From the NCBI GenBank assembly GCA_009693045.1, contig SHXZ01000001.1, positions 1 through 64,000 on the forward strand: a DNA stretch of 64,000 bases. Direction: 5' to 3'. Position numbers and translations under genes: made by a program. This stretch comes from Dehalococcoidia bacterium (GTDB taxonomy: Bacteria; Chloroflexota; Dehalococcoidia; Lucifugimonadales; SHYT01). Shown here piece by piece: positions 17,930 to 28,417 of this stretch. The notes beneath the pieces are model-generated. The model saw only the letters and a list, made by a program, of their open reading frames with translations. It did no database searches and was not told the origin of the DNA. Each line of letters begins with the position of its first letter. The stretch's first letter is position 1.

Positions 17930-18322
17930 TTAGGTGCTGGGGAACTGGGTTCCCGGCGTCACTTCAATCAGTATTCTGCTTGGGCGGCTCCCCAAATTCC
18001 TGCGGGTAAACGTGTCCACGCTGCCCCAATAGTCGTTGTACTTCTGGCTAAGCACCGGCACCATCCGCCGGACCGTCGCGTCATCCGCCAACCGCGCCGG
18101 CCCCTCCACCACAGGCCCCTTCCACCCGCCGATGGCGACGCGGGCGCGAGGCGTGACTCGTAGCTTCTTCACCTTCACGCTCTGCGCGCCAGTTGAGATG
18201 TACAGCTTCCCCTGCTCGCACACAAACCAAATCTCCACCGTCCTCGGCTTCCCGATGGCGTCGTAGGTGGTGATGTAGCACAGGTTCTCGGACTTGAGAA
18301 GGCGTTGCAAGTCTGGTGTCAT
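17930..18322 (-). CDS. PPOX-class flavin/F420-binding protein 1
   Basis: The start at 18322 (MTPDLQRLLKSENLCYITTY) has AGGAG 8 bases upstream; a longer frame from 18409 adds an unconserved leader. The 130-residue product is a small split-barrel protein of the pyridoxamine-phosphate-oxidase-like superfamily. TVEIWFVCEQGKLYI, VKVKKLRVTPRARVAIGG and GPARLADDATVRRMVPVL are the usual blocks. Such proteins bind FMN or F420 and reduce varied substrates; the cofactor is not evident here. A paralogue lies at 18670-19041 on the same strand. Confidence 0.8.
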   Translation of the reverse strand: MTPDLQRLLKSENLCYITTYDAIGKPRTVEIWFVCEQGKLYISTGAQSVKVKKLRVTPRARVAIGGWKGPVVEGPARLADDATVRRMVPVLSQKYNDYWGSVDTFTRRNLGSRPSRILIEVTPGTQFPST

Positions 18323-18669
18323 CCTGAGGCTCCTGAAGGCGGACTGGGCGGCATGCGCCGCACTGTTGCGGGTTGAGCAACCATGTGCATGGCTGCATTG
18401 GGCCGGCACGACTATCCATTGTCCGGACTGTTTTGTTTTGATTGGGCAGCTTGGCCGATTTGATTCGCAAAGGTTTTACTGTGGTCGTGATGGGAGCAAC
18501 GCGAATTCGGCACGCAAAAGTTTTTTGTGTTTGGCGCTGGTGCCTCCAGTTACCGGCGACGGCGTGATCTCCTGGGTGCGGGGCGCAACGAGTATGAGCG
18601 CTCATGGTCATACCGTAAGAGAGCGATGGCGGTTGGGGCAATGGGCGAATGACAGTGGTGGACGGTGGC
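18323..18669. other. Spacer between two PPOX paralogues
   Basis: About 350 bp without a supported gene. It contains a perfect 12-bp palindrome ATGAGCGCTCAT at 18594-18605 and a T-rich stretch (GTTTTGTTTTGATT) near 18428-18441. The minus-strand frame reading through it is not supported by composition. Confidence 0.4.
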
Positions 18670-19041
18670 TTACTTTGGCGTCAGCTCCAGCAGCACGTCT
18701 GTCGGCGTCCCCAGGTGCCGCCCGATAAACTCCTCGTCGTCGCCCCAGGCGCCGTCGTACTTGGCATTCAGCAGCGGCGCCACACGCCGCACCGTCGCCT
18801 CGTCCGCGAAGCGCGCCGTCCCAGACAGCACCGGCCCCTTCCGCGAGCCCATCGCCACGCTCGCGCGCGGGTCGGCGCGCAGCTTGCTCACTTTCAGCGC
18901 CCCCACAGCCGTGTCAATATAGACCTTGCCCTCGTGATGCAGGAACCATATCTCCACCGTGCCTGGCTTGCCCTGCGCGTTGTAGGTGGTCAGGTAGCAC
19001 AGCTTCTCCGCGCGCAGCCTCTTGTCCCTTGCGCTCGTCAT
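18670..19041 (-). CDS. PPOX-class flavin/F420-binding protein 2
   Basis: A 123-residue split-barrel protein, paralogous to the product of 17930-18322. They share the order LCY(I/L)TTY, GKP-TVEIWF, (K/V)-KLR-(V/A)-(T/D)PRA and a C-terminal L(I/L)E(V/L)TP. GGAG lies 5 bases before the ATG. Its substrate is unknown. Divergence between the copies is substantial, so this is an old duplication rather than a recent one. Confidence 0.8.
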   Translation of the reverse strand: MTSARDKRLRAEKLCYLTTYNAQGKPGTVEIWFLHHEGKVYIDTAVGALKVSKLRADPRASVAMGSRKGPVLSGTARFADEATVRRVAPLLNAKYDGAWGDDEEFIGRHLGTPTDVLLELTPK

Positions 19042-19149
19042 GCTGACTCCACCGTATCTGACATAGCGTTATTCTATCCCTGTCCAGTAAATCAAGGAGA
19101 AAGGTACGGCGAGGGGCTCTCAGCCCCTCGCCGTACCTAGGGTAATCTC

Positions 19150-19813
19150 ATGCCCGCTCGTTTCACCGACCGCCTCCGCCGCCTTGCCGACTCGGTCTGG
19201 GAGGCGCAACACCAGCACCCGTTCGTCCTGGGCATCGGCCTCGGCGACCTGGCCCCTTCTCGGTTCCGCCACTGGGTCCGCCAGGACTACCTGTTCCTCA
19301 TTGACTACGCTCGGTTGCTCTCCATCGCATCCGTCCGCGCGCCGGACGTGGACACCGCCGCGCGCATGGCCGAGCTGGCCCACGCCACGCTCCACACCGA
19401 GATGTCCCTCCACCGCGCCTACGCCAAGACCATCGGCGTCAGCGAGGCGGCCCTGGAGCGCGAGGTCAAAGCCCCCACCTGCCAGGCCTACACCGACTTC
19501 CTGCTCCGCACCGCGTCTCTCGGCACGTACGGCGAGCTTGTCGCCGCGCTCCTCCCGTGTATGTGGGGCTTCTCCGAGGCCGGCCAGCGCCTCAAGGCGC
19601 GTGGCCTGCCGCCACCCGGCCCCCACCGCGAGTGGGTGGAGCAATACGCCTCCGAGGAGTTCGCGCTGCAGGACGCCTGGTGCCGCGACGTGGTTGACGC
19701 CGCCGCCAAGGGCGCGCCCCCGCACCGAGCTGCGCCGCATGGAGCGGGCCTTCCTCACCAGCAGCCGCTACGAGCTCGCCTTCTGGGACATGGCGTGGAA
19801 ACGGGAGCGGTAG
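19150..19813 (+). CDS. TenA-like thiaminase-family protein, frameshifted near the C-terminus
   Basis: The N-terminal 190 residues match TenA/TenA_E proteins: ADSVWEAQHQHPFVLGIGLG, FRHWVRQDYLFLIDYARL, and EEFALQDAWCRDVVDAAA. TenA enzymes salvage thiamin breakdown products. After a run of five C at 19717-19721 the frame is lost; the true family ending (RTELRRMERAFLTSSRYEL, then FWDMAWKRER) continues in the next frame to the TAG at 19811-19813. Removing one C restores a 220-residue protein. The unshifted frame would instead run to 19863 with an unlikely tail. It is either a homopolymer error or a recent frameshift. No other thiamin gene is nearby. Confidence 0.8.
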
Positions 19814-19882
19814 ATGGTGTAGGGTGCGTCGCATGCGCGCCCGCCCATGATTCCTTATACTGATGCCGTGGGGGGTTGAACC

Positions 19883-22090
19883 ATGACCACCGCCACGGTC
19901 AACGATTTACTCGCCAAAGCCGCTGCTTACCTGCCGCCGGACAAGCAGGGCCTCGTCCGGGAGGCCTACGACTTCGCCCGCGCCGCCCACGACGGCCAGG
20001 CCCGCCTCTCCGGCGAGCCATACATCACTCACCCCCTCGCCACCGCCCTCGTCCTCGCCGACCTCTCGCTGGACGCCTCCACCCTCGCCGCCGCGTTGCT
20101 GCACGATGTAATTGAGGACTGCGGCGTCCCCCGCGAAGTCCTCGCCGCCAGGTTCGGTGAGGAGGTTGCCGCGCTTGTGGACGGCGTCACGAAGCTCTCC
20201 CTCGTGGAGCTCCGCGCCGGCGCCGAGCACGCCCGCCTCGGCGCCGACCGCGACGGCAAACGCGCCGCCGAGCAGCTCCATGCCCAGGCCGAGAGCCTCC
20301 GCAAGATGCTCCTCGCCATGGCCCAGGACATCCGCGTCGTCCTCATCAAGCTCGCGGACCGCCTCCACAACATGCGCACCCTGGACGCGCATCCCCCCGA
20401 GCGCCGCGTCGCCATCGCCCAGGAGACCCTGGACATCTACGCGCCCCTCGCCACGCGCCTCGGCATCTGGGACCTCAAGTGGCAGCTTGAAGACCTCGCC
20501 TTCCGCCACATCCAGCCTGACGAGTACCACCGCATCGTCCGCCTCCTCGCCACCAAGCGAGACGAGCGCGAGGCCTACCTCAAACACGTGAGCGGTACCC
20601 TGGAGAGCGCCCTCAAGCAGGAAGGCGTCAAGGCTCTGGTGAGCGGGCGGCCCAAGCACATCTACAGCGTCTTCCGCAAGGCCCAGAAGTACGCCGCCGA
20701 TGGCAAGGACTTTGACGAGATCTACGACCTCTACGCCCTCCGCGTCATCGTGGACACCCAGGCCGACTGCTACCACGCCCTCGGCGCCATCCACACCCTC
20801 TGGCGTCCCATGCCCGGCCAGTTTGACGACTACATCGCCAACCCCAAGCAAAACCTCTACCAGTCGCTCCACACCACCGTCATGTGCGAGGGCGCCACGC
20901 CCCTGGAGGCCCAGGTCCGCACCGCCGAGATGCACCAGTTCGCCGAGTACGGCGTGGCCGCCCACTGGCGTTACAAGGGCGTCAAGGGCGGCAGCGCCAA
21001 GTTTGAGGAGCGCATGACCTGGCTCCGGCAGCTCCTGGAGTGGCAGCGCGACGTCTCCGGCGCCGAGGAGTTCATGGAGTCGGTCAAGACCGACCTCTTC
21101 CCCGACCAGGTCTTCGTCTACACCCCCAAGGGCGAGATCAAGGAGCTTCCGGTCGGCGCAACGCCCCTGGACTTCGCCTACCTCGTCCACACCGACCTCG
21201 GCCACCGCTGCATCGGCGCCAAGGCCAACGGGCGCATAGTGCCCTTGGACTACCAACTCCAGAACGGCGACACCGTGGGGATCATGACCAGCAAACTCGC
21301 CCGCGGCCCCAGCCTGGACTGGCTCAACCCCGATCTCGGCTACCTCAAGACCAACTCCGGGCTCCACAAGGTGCGCCAATGGTTCCGCCGCCAGGAGCGC
21401 CCCGCCAACATTGAGCGTGGCCGCGAGCTCCTGCAGCGCGAGCTGCGGCGCCTCGCTCTCCACCACACCGAGGCCGAGGTCGCCCGCATCCTCAAGTACG
21501 ACGCCCCCGAAGACCTGTTTGACGACATCGGCAACGGCAACCTCGGCATCGGCAAAGTCGCTTCGCGCCTCACCGTTTTGGAGGAGCCTGAACTTCCTGG
21601 GCCTCCCACCAAGCCCGTCGCCGCGCCAACGCCATCCGGCGTGCAGGTCATGGGCGTCGGCGACTTGCTCACCCGCATCGCCCGGTGCTGCTCGCCGCTG
21701 CCGGGCGACCAGATCGTCGGCTACATCACCCGCGGCGCGGGCGTCACCATCCACAAGAAGGACTGCCTCAACATCGCCCACGAGGACGAGCCGGAGCGCA
21801 TCATGCCGGTGACGTGGGGCGCCTCCAAGCAGCTCTACCCCGTCTCCGTGCGCGTCACCGCCTGGGACCGCGTGGGCCTGCTGCGCGACATCACCAACGT
21901 CGTGGCCGGCGAAGGCGTGAACATCACCTCCTCCACCGTGGAGACCTCCCCGGACCGCACCGCGCTCATCACACTCGCCGTGGAGACCAACGGCATCGGC
22001 CAGCTCCGCAAGCTCTTCACCAAGCTGGAGACGATCAAGGGCGTGACTGGCATCGTGCGCACGGACGTGGCGACGTCGGTGCGACGGTAG
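19883..22090 (+). CDS. Bifunctional (p)ppGpp synthetase/hydrolase, RelA/SpoT family
   Basis: Stringent-response enzyme of 735 residues with the full RSH layout. Residues 25-180 are the HD hydrolase, with YITHPLATA (His50) and the intact LLHDVIED (His74-Asp75), so hydrolysis is expected. Residues 230-340 are the synthetase (RPKHIYSVFRKAQ, DLYALRVIVD, YQSLHTTV). These are followed by a TGS domain near 400-455 (VFVYTPKGEIKELP), a helical/zinc-finger region (RIARCCSPLPGDQIVGY) and a C-terminal ACT domain (VGLLRDITNVVAGEGVNI). A TATACT hexamer lies at 19856-19861, but without a clear -35. Confidence 0.96.
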   Translation: MTTATVNDLLAKAAAYLPPDKQGLVREAYDFARAAHDGQARLSGEPYITHPLATALVLADLSLDASTLAAALLHDVIEDCGVPREVLAARFGEEVAALVDGVTKLSLVELRAGAEHARLGADRDGKRAAEQLHAQAESLRKMLLAMAQDIRVVLIKLADRLHNMRTLDAHPPERRVAIAQETLDIYAPLATRLGIWDLKWQLEDLAFRHIQPDEYHRIVRLLATKRDEREAYLKHVSGTLESALKQEGVKALVSGRPKHIYSVFRKAQKYAADGKDFDEIYDLYALRVIVDTQADCYHALGAIHTLWRPMPGQFDDYIANPKQNLYQSLHTTVMCEGATPLEAQVRTAEMHQFAEYGVAAHWRYKGVKGGSAKFEERMTWLRQLLEWQRDVSGAEEFMESVKTDLFPDQVFVYTPKGEIKELPVGATPLDFAYLVHTDLGHRCIGAKANGRIVPLDYQLQNGDTVGIMTSKLARGPSLDWLNPDLGYLKTNSGLHKVRQWFRRQERPANIERGRELLQRELRRLALHHTEAEVARILKYDAPEDLFDDIGNGNLGIGKVASRLTVLEEPELPGPPTKPVAAPTPSGVQVMGVGDLLTRIARCCSPLPGDQIVGYITRGAGVTIHKKDCLNIAHEDEPERIMPVTWGASKQLYPVSVRVTAWDRVGLLRDITNVVAGEGVNITSSTVETSPDRTALITLAVETNGIGQLRKLFTKLETIKGVTGIVRTDVATSVRR

Positions 22091-22975
22091 GGTTCACGAC
22101 CGAATCCGCAGATTACGCAGATTGCACGGATTTATTGGGTGGCCGCTACGCTCTGCGGTACGCAAACACGACGGCCCCGTTATTTGAAAGACTGTGGGCC
22201 TCCTTTTCACCCTACCCGCGCGTTTGACTTTTTGCTTTTGTTCGTCTCTTCGCCCTGCAACCAGCTTGCCGGATTTGCCTTGACTTGTTCTTGTTCGGCG
22301 ATGCGCCAGGCCACGGCGCGGTGCGATGGTTTCACTTCCTAAAAAGTTTTTTCCTTCGGAGTCTTTCTTGATCGGTGGGGGTCTCTCGTTAGGGCCTGGC
22401 AACCCGCCGGCAGTGGGCGGGCGAAACCAGCACGTACGGTTCCTGAACCTCACGGGGAGACTGCTTTTAAGGTAGGCCAGGAGGATGGCTGAACGTAAGT
22501 GGCGGATGGCAGTGGGTGGGTGGTGAGGCGGCAGGCGTCCCACAGGTTGACTCGTGGACACCGGGAGTCGACGGCAAGGCCATGCGCTCCTAAGGGCACT
22601 GCTGCACATTCTCTGAGCGCGGCGGAGAATCCGGATCTCGCCGGACAACGACGCGGGCCGGTTGGTTCTCTTGCGTTCGTGTTGATGGGGAAGGAAGGCG
22701 CCCCTACCCAACCGCATCAACCTCACCCCCCTCGGCTACCCCATTCACTTCGCTCAGGGCTTCGGCTTACTCGGGGCAGACTCTAGCCCCTCTCCATGCG
22801 ATGGAGAGGGGGAATCTCGTGGACGACTACAGCACCAGGAAGGCGTATCCATATCAACGCAAGAGAACCGGCCGGGTCTCACTCCAAGCTCTGATTGACG
22901 TCTTTCTCCAGCCGTGCCTACAATCGCGCTGATTGCCAGGGCATTCTCCGAGCGTGCAGACGGAAGGCAGGCATC
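22091..22975. other. Long intergenic region with possible structured-RNA remnant
   Basis: About 880 bp without a convincing gene; the 210-codon minus-strand frame has poor composition and no ribosome site. At 22101-22123 is a string also found inverted near 44678-44700. From about 22385 to 22470 the sequence CGAAACCAGCACGTACGG followed by TTC resembles the 3' half of a group II intron domain V, but the matching 5' strand is not seen. A copy of the AGCCCTGAGC motif (22742-22761, minus) and a CCCCTCTCCAT hairpin (22787-22811) follow. I could not match RNase P, SRP, 6S or tmRNA. Confidence 0.35.
22787..22811. repeat. Short inverted repeat
   Basis: CCCCTCTCCAT and its complement, 11-bp arms with a 3-base loop (GCG). 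There is no T-run. It lies 165 bp upstream of the disrupted gene at 22976. Confidence 0.5.
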
Positions 22976-23863
22976 ATGGTCTACAAGTACTCGCGCTGGG
23001 ACGGCGCGCAGAACGTTGACCTCGTCACCTCGAGCGACGCGATGGACCGCATCGCCGACGAGTTGCTCAGCGACAGCGACCTCCGCAGCGCGCTCCGCCG
23101 CATGCTCCAGCGCGGCATGCAGATGCCGAACGGCCAGCGGATGATGGGCCTCCAGGACCTGCTGGAGCGCCTGCGAAACGCCCGCTCCCGCAACCTCCAG
23201 CGCTACGACCTGGAGCCGATGCTGGACGACATCAAGAAGCGGCTGGACAGCATCGTCAGCGCCGAGCAGCAAGCGCTTGAGGACCGCCTGCAGGGCGATG
23301 CTCCTCCGGGCGATGGGCAGCCGGACGACGGTGCTTCCAGCGAGCAGGGCGGGCAGTCGCCAGAGGGGCAGCCGTCCTCCAACGCCTCACCGGGGCAGGC
23401 CTCATCGCAGCAGGGGCGCGGCGCGCAGGGCCGAACGATGCGGCAGCCGATGCAGGACCTCGTCCGCAAGCGGCTGGACCGCCTCGGCCAATTGCCCCCG
23501 GACGTCGGCGGACGCATCCAGCAGCTCCGCGAGTATGAGTTCGTTGACCAGAACGCGCGGCGGCAGTTTGAAGAGCTTTTGCAGATGCTGCAGCAGCAGG
23601 TCATACAGAGCTACTTCCAGGGAATGCAGCAAAGCCTCCAGTCCATGACGCCGGAGGCGCTGGGGCAAGTCCAGCAGATGGTGCGCGACCTCAACCGTAT
23701 GCTCCAGCAAAAGCTCCGCGGCGAGCAGCCCGACTTCCAGGAGTTCATGCGGAAGTAGGGCCAGTTCTTTCCGCAGGGCATCAGCTCGCTGGACGACCTG
23801 ATGGAACACGTGCAGAGGCAGATGGCACAGATGGAGTCGCTCCTCCGCTTTGAGTCGCTCTGA
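22976..23863 (+). pseudogene. Truncated gene related to VWA-domain proteins, in-frame TAG
   Basis: From the ATG at 22976 (MVYKYSRWDGAQ) the frame is open for 260 codons to a TAG at 23756-23758, then continues in the same frame with GQFFPQGISSLDDLMEHVQR to a TGA at 23861-23863. The segment after the TAG keeps the character of the protein (Gln/Met-rich amphipathic helices), so the TAG looks like a nonsense change. The middle is a low-complexity Gln/Ser/Pro/Gly linker (about residues 105-150). From memory, proteins with this N-terminus in related bacteria carry a C-terminal von Willebrand A domain; none follows here, as a repeat and trpB come next. The function is unknown. Confidence 0.55.
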
Positions 23864-23914
23864 AACCCTCTCACCTTCCCTGTATGATGTCTATTGGTTG
23901 ACCCAAAAATGCCA

Positions 23915-23986
23915 AGGTTCTTTGGTAAGGGCGGTGGGAACCCCTTTCTTGCAAGAAAGGGGTTCCCACACCCTCCTCTAAGAACT
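23915..23986. repeat. Palindromic repeat family P1, copy B
   Basis: Core arms of 17 bp (23934-23950 and 23953-23969) are exact complements with a 2-base centre, flanked by outer arms AGGTTCTTTG...TAAGAACT. It lies between the truncated gene and trpB and ends 17 bp before the trpB ATG. Compare 16210-16281 and 47330-47400. Confidence 0.75.
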
Positions 23987-24003
23987 CTACACAAAGGGAG
24001 CTT

Positions 24004-25209
<1,206 letters not shown>

Positions 25210-25261
25210 GGACTGTGTGCTCCTGTGGTTCCTTTCGGGTAGCCTGTTCAAAGGCCGCCAC

Positions 25262-26803
25262 GTGACCCTTGACGCCCAGCGAGGCCTAGTCCTGTTCAAC
25301 GCCAACGTGGTGACCCTGGACGCCGCCAGGCCCCGAGCCTCGGTCGTGGGCGCGCGCGACGGACGCATCACCCACGTCGGTGAGCGCGTGGTCCTGGAGC
25401 AAGCTCGCGAGGCCGGACTCGCTCCCCTGGACTGCCAGGGGAGCACGCTCCTCCCCGGCTTCCAGGACGCGCATATGCACCTGCTCGGCCTCGCCTCCCG
25501 CCTGCTCGCCGTGGACTGCACGCCTTGCCGCAGCATGGACGCGCTGGCGGAGACCATACGCCGCGCCGCTGCGACCACGATGGGACGTTGGCTGCGCGCC
25601 TGGGGCTACCACGAGTCGCAGCTCAAGGAGCGTCGCCACCCCACACGGCGGGACCTTGACGCGGCGTTGCCCGACCGCCCCGTGCGCCTGGCACACCGCT
25701 CCGGCCACGCCCACGTCCTCAACTCGGCGGCCCTCCGCGAGGTGGGCATCACCGAAACGTCACCTGACCCTCCGGGCGGCGTCATTGAGCGGGACAAGCG
25801 CGGCGCGCCCACCGGCGTGCTGTTTGAGATGGACGCGTGGCTGGACGGGCGCGTGCCCAGCCTGACCGACGCCGAGCTTGGCCGGGGCGTGCGCCTCGCC
25901 TCGCGCCTGCTGGTTGAGCGGGGCGTCACGTGCTTCCACGACGCCACGCCGTCAAACAGCCTGGAACGCTGGCGGCTCTTCCAGCACATCCATGCGGAGG
26001 GAATGGTCGCCCCGCGATGCGTCTTCATGCCCGGCCTGGCCCACCTGCCGAGTTTTCTTGACGCGGGCCTGGGCTACGGCGCGGGCGACGGCACGCTGCG
26101 CGTCGGACCTGCCAAGGCGGTGCTCACGCTGACGACGGGCGCGCTGCACCCGCCGCGCGACGAATTGCTTGAGCGAGTCCGGCGCGCACATCTAGCTGGC
26201 TTCCCCGTAGCGCTCCACGCTGTGGAGGCCGAGGCGGTCGCGGCAGCGGCGGAGGTGCTCCTCATGGTGCAACAGGAACGCCCGCGTCCAGACCTGCGGC
26301 ACCGCATTGAGCACGCATCAGAATGCCCACCTGAGGTTCTGGACCTCGTGCGACGTTCCGGCGCGGTGGTGGTCACGAATCCGGGCTTCGTCCACCACAG
26401 CGGCGACCGCTACCTGGCTGAGGCGCCCCATGCGATGCTTCCGTGGCTGTACCGCGTCGGCTCGCTGCATCACGCGGGGGCGACAGTCGCGTTCGGCTCG
26501 GACGCGCCGGTGGAGCTTCCCGACCCGCTTCTGGAGACCTCCGCCGCGGTGACGCGGCGCTCCTCTTCCGGCGCGCTCGTCGGCCCTGACGAGGCCGTTG
26601 ACGTGGAGACGGCGCTGAGGATGCACACGCGCGGCGGCGCGTTCGCGGCAGGCATGGAAAGAGAGGTCGGCGCAATAGCTCCGGGCATGCTGGCAGACCT
26701 GGTGCTGCTGGACGGGGACCCCAGGGAACGGGAGCCGGCTGCCTTGCGAGAGCGTCACGTGACGATGACGCTTGTGGGTGGCAAGGTTGCCTTCAGGCGG
26801 TGA
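25262..26803 (+). CDS. Amidohydrolase of the YtcJ/amidohydro_3 type
   Basis: I place the start at GTG 25262 (AAGG 7 bases upstream); GTG 25217 would add an unconserved 15-residue leader. The 513-residue product has the amidohydrolase layout: an N-terminal beta-sandwich (LFNANVVTLDAARPRA), the metal-binding DAHMHLLGL, a central (beta/alpha)8 barrel with LHAVEAEAVAAA and RHRIEHASECP, and FGSDAPVELPDP. It probably hydrolyses an N-acyl or cyclic amide compound in the cytosol; the substrate is unknown. It starts about 50 bp after trpB on the same strand and may be co-transcribed. Confidence 0.85.
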   Translation: MTLDAQRGLVLFNANVVTLDAARPRASVVGARDGRITHVGERVVLEQAREAGLAPLDCQGSTLLPGFQDAHMHLLGLASRLLAVDCTPCRSMDALAETIRRAAATTMGRWLRAWGYHESQLKERRHPTRRDLDAALPDRPVRLAHRSGHAHVLNSAALREVGITETSPDPPGGVIERDKRGAPTGVLFEMDAWLDGRVPSLTDAELGRGVRLASRLLVERGVTCFHDATPSNSLERWRLFQHIHAEGMVAPRCVFMPGLAHLPSFLDAGLGYGAGDGTLRVGPAKAVLTLTTGALHPPRDELLERVRRAHLAGFPVALHAVEAEAVAAAAEVLLMVQQERPRPDLRHRIEHASECPPEVLDLVRRSGAVVVTNPGFVHHSGDRYLAEAPHAMLPWLYRVGSLHHAGATVAFGSDAPVELPDPLLETSAAVTRRSSSGALVGPDEAVDVETALRMHTRGGAFAAGMEREVGAIAPGMLADLVLLDGDPREREPAALRERHVTMTLVGGKVAFRR

Positions 26804-26910
26804 TCCGAACGCTGGGGGCGGTCGCACCGCTGGGCCATGTGATGAGACCTACGGTCTTTCGGATGCCAACCTGACCTGTCTCTAGGTTCGCAGAAGAGCT
26901 TCTAAACAGA

Positions 26911-26940
26911 TGTAGGGGTGACTCAAAAATCGCCCCTACA
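26911..26940. terminator. Hairpin between convergent genes
   Basis: TGTAGGGGTG (26911-26920) pairs with CGCCCCTACA (26931-26940) with one G-T wobble and an A-rich 10-base loop. It lies between the convergent amidohydrolase and the gene at 27039-27314. The same TGTAGGGGCG sequence forms the stem at 45158-45192, so it may be a dispersed repeat as well as a terminator. Confidence 0.45.
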
Positions 26941-27038
26941 CGTTTGCATAGGAACTCGCGACGACCATGAAACCCCTGCTCAAGGGCCGGTGCTTTGCGC
27001 CGGACCGCAGAACACCCGCCGAACGAATAGACGCTACG

Positions 27039-27314
27039 CTAGTGCGCCTGCGTATGCATCGCGCGTATCTGCTCCGGCGTGAACGTGTTCAGCTTGGCGA
27101 TGCGCGCCTTGTCGCGGAACGCCGGAAGGATGACGTGCTTGACCGCGGCGTCGTCCTCCGCGTCCAGCAGCATCCAGGCGCGGTGGTCGCCCACCATGCA
27201 GCCCCAGTCGGTGTGGGTGAGGTAGTGGGCTCCCTGCATGAGAACGGCGTCAAGAAGACGCAAGCAACTAGCAGGGTCCGGCTCGTGGACGGCTTCTACG
27301 AGGTACTTCGGCAT
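27039..27314 (-). CDS. Small protein of unknown function, possible ferredoxin-like fold
   Basis: A 91-residue protein (MPKYLVEAVHEPDPASC...). The pattern of an opening strand, a helix (CLRLLDAVLMQG), strands with GDHRAWMLLDAEDD and a second helix (VKHVILPAF) suggests a dimeric alpha/beta barrel like EthD/muconolactone-isomerase relatives, but that is a fold guess. Many homologues of this size are annotated only as hypothetical. It precedes the prenyl diphosphate synthase in the window but is transcribed away from it, on the same strand and downstream by about 130 bp. Confidence 0.65.
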   Translation of the reverse strand: MPKYLVEAVHEPDPASCLRLLDAVLMQGAHYLTHTDWGCMVGDHRAWMLLDAEDDAAVKHVILPAFRDKARIAKLNTFTPEQIRAMHTQAH

Positions 27315-27442
27315 GATGGGGACTCCTTCTTTTGCGCTCCCACCACCGGCACAGCATCGGATTGGGTAGCCCGATTATACAGAGTCGGGAGCGGCACAGA
27401 GTTCGGGAGGCGCGATGGGGCCTCACCCTGATCCCTTGCCGA

Positions 27443-28417
27443 TCACCTCTTGCGCTTGACGACGAACGAGGCGATCTCTTGCAGGGCGTCTCGTTCCGCG
27501 TTGTCCGGCAATTCCTCCAGCGAGCGGAGCGCCTTGTCGCGGAAGGCCATCGCCTCCACGTACGACTCCTGGATGATCCCGGACTCTCGCACAATCTTCA
27601 ACGCTCCCGCAAGGCAGTCCTTGCGGGAGCGGTCGCTAAAGTACGCGCGGATGAGGTCACTCTCCGGGTATCGCTCAAGCAGCATGATGGCGGGTAGGGT
27701 GAGCACGCCGTTCGCAAGGTCCTCGCCGACCGGCTTGCCCAGCTCCTCCGCGTCGCCGTCAAAATCCAGGATGTCGTCAATCACCTGGAATGCCATGCCG
27801 AGGTTCCAGCCGTAGGACGCCAGCGCCTGGACCGTCGCTTCCTCAGCCCTGCCGAGCAACGCGCCCGACTCCAAGGCCGTGGCGAACAACGACGCGGTCT
27901 TGGCGCTGATGCGTTCCACGTACTGCAGGCGCTGCACGGCGGAGTCGTACAGGTGGACCTGCTCCAGGATTTGTCCCGAGGAGAGGTCCATGATCGTCTG
28001 CGCGAACCGTCGTATGACTCGGATGTCCTTCGTGTCGCAGACCTGCGTCGCGGAGGCCGCGAACAGGTAGTCGCCAACGAGCACCGCCACGTGCGGACCC
28101 CACACCGCGTTGAGCGTTGCGCGTCCACGGCGAGTAGACGCGGCGTCCACCGTGTCGTCGTGGAGCAACGTCGCCAGGTGCAGCAGCTCCACCGCCGAGG
28201 CCATCAGGACGACGTCGTCGCTGACGCCGTGACCGAAGCGCGACGCGAGCAGCGTGAGGGTCGGACGGACCCGCTTGCCCGGCACCTCAAGCGCGTGCGC
28301 CAGCATGGGGCTGATGGCCCGCGGGGCCGTCTGTTGGACAATACCTTTGATCTGCTGCTCCACGCGTCGCAGGTCGTCTTGAACGACGAGGGAGAAACGT
28401 GGGCCGGTCGTGGTCAC
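27443..28417 (-). CDS. Polyprenyl (heptaprenyl/octaprenyl) diphosphate synthase
   Basis: A trans-prenyltransferase of 324 residues, making the quinone side chain. The start is GTG 28417, which overlaps the metG stop in a GTGA junction; the longer frame from 28702 is metG antiframe. Both aspartate-rich motifs are present: LLHDDTVDAAS (first) and FQVIDDILDFDGD (second), plus GKRVRPTL and GDYLFA. Long-chain rather than farnesyl synthesis is inferred from small residues before the first motif and general similarity to HepT/IspB. Its translation is probably coupled to metG. Confidence 0.93.
   Translation of the reverse strand: MTTTGPRFSLVVQDDLRRVEQQIKGIVQQTAPRAISPMLAHALEVPGKRVRPTLTLLASRFGHGVSDDVVLMASAVELLHLATLLHDDTVDAASTRRGRATLNAVWGPHVAVLVGDYLFAASATQVCDTKDIRVIRRFAQTIMDLSSGQILEQVHLYDSAVQRLQYVERISAKTASLFATALESGALLGRAEEATVQALASYGWNLGMAFQVIDDILDFDGDAEELGKPVGEDLANGVLTLPAIMLLERYPESDLIRAYFSDRSRKDCLAGALKIVRESGIIQESYVEAMAFRDKALRSLEELPDNAERDALQEIASFVVKRKR

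Noticed and set aside
19907-21781. A 624-codon minus-strand open frame
   Set aside because: It is the complement of the RSH gene, dominated by Val, Gly, Glu and Ala, with no recognisable domain.
22091-22726. A 210-codon minus-strand protein
   Set aside because: There is no ribosome site, Arg/Pro composition is typical of non-coding GC-rich DNA, and it overlaps short repeats.
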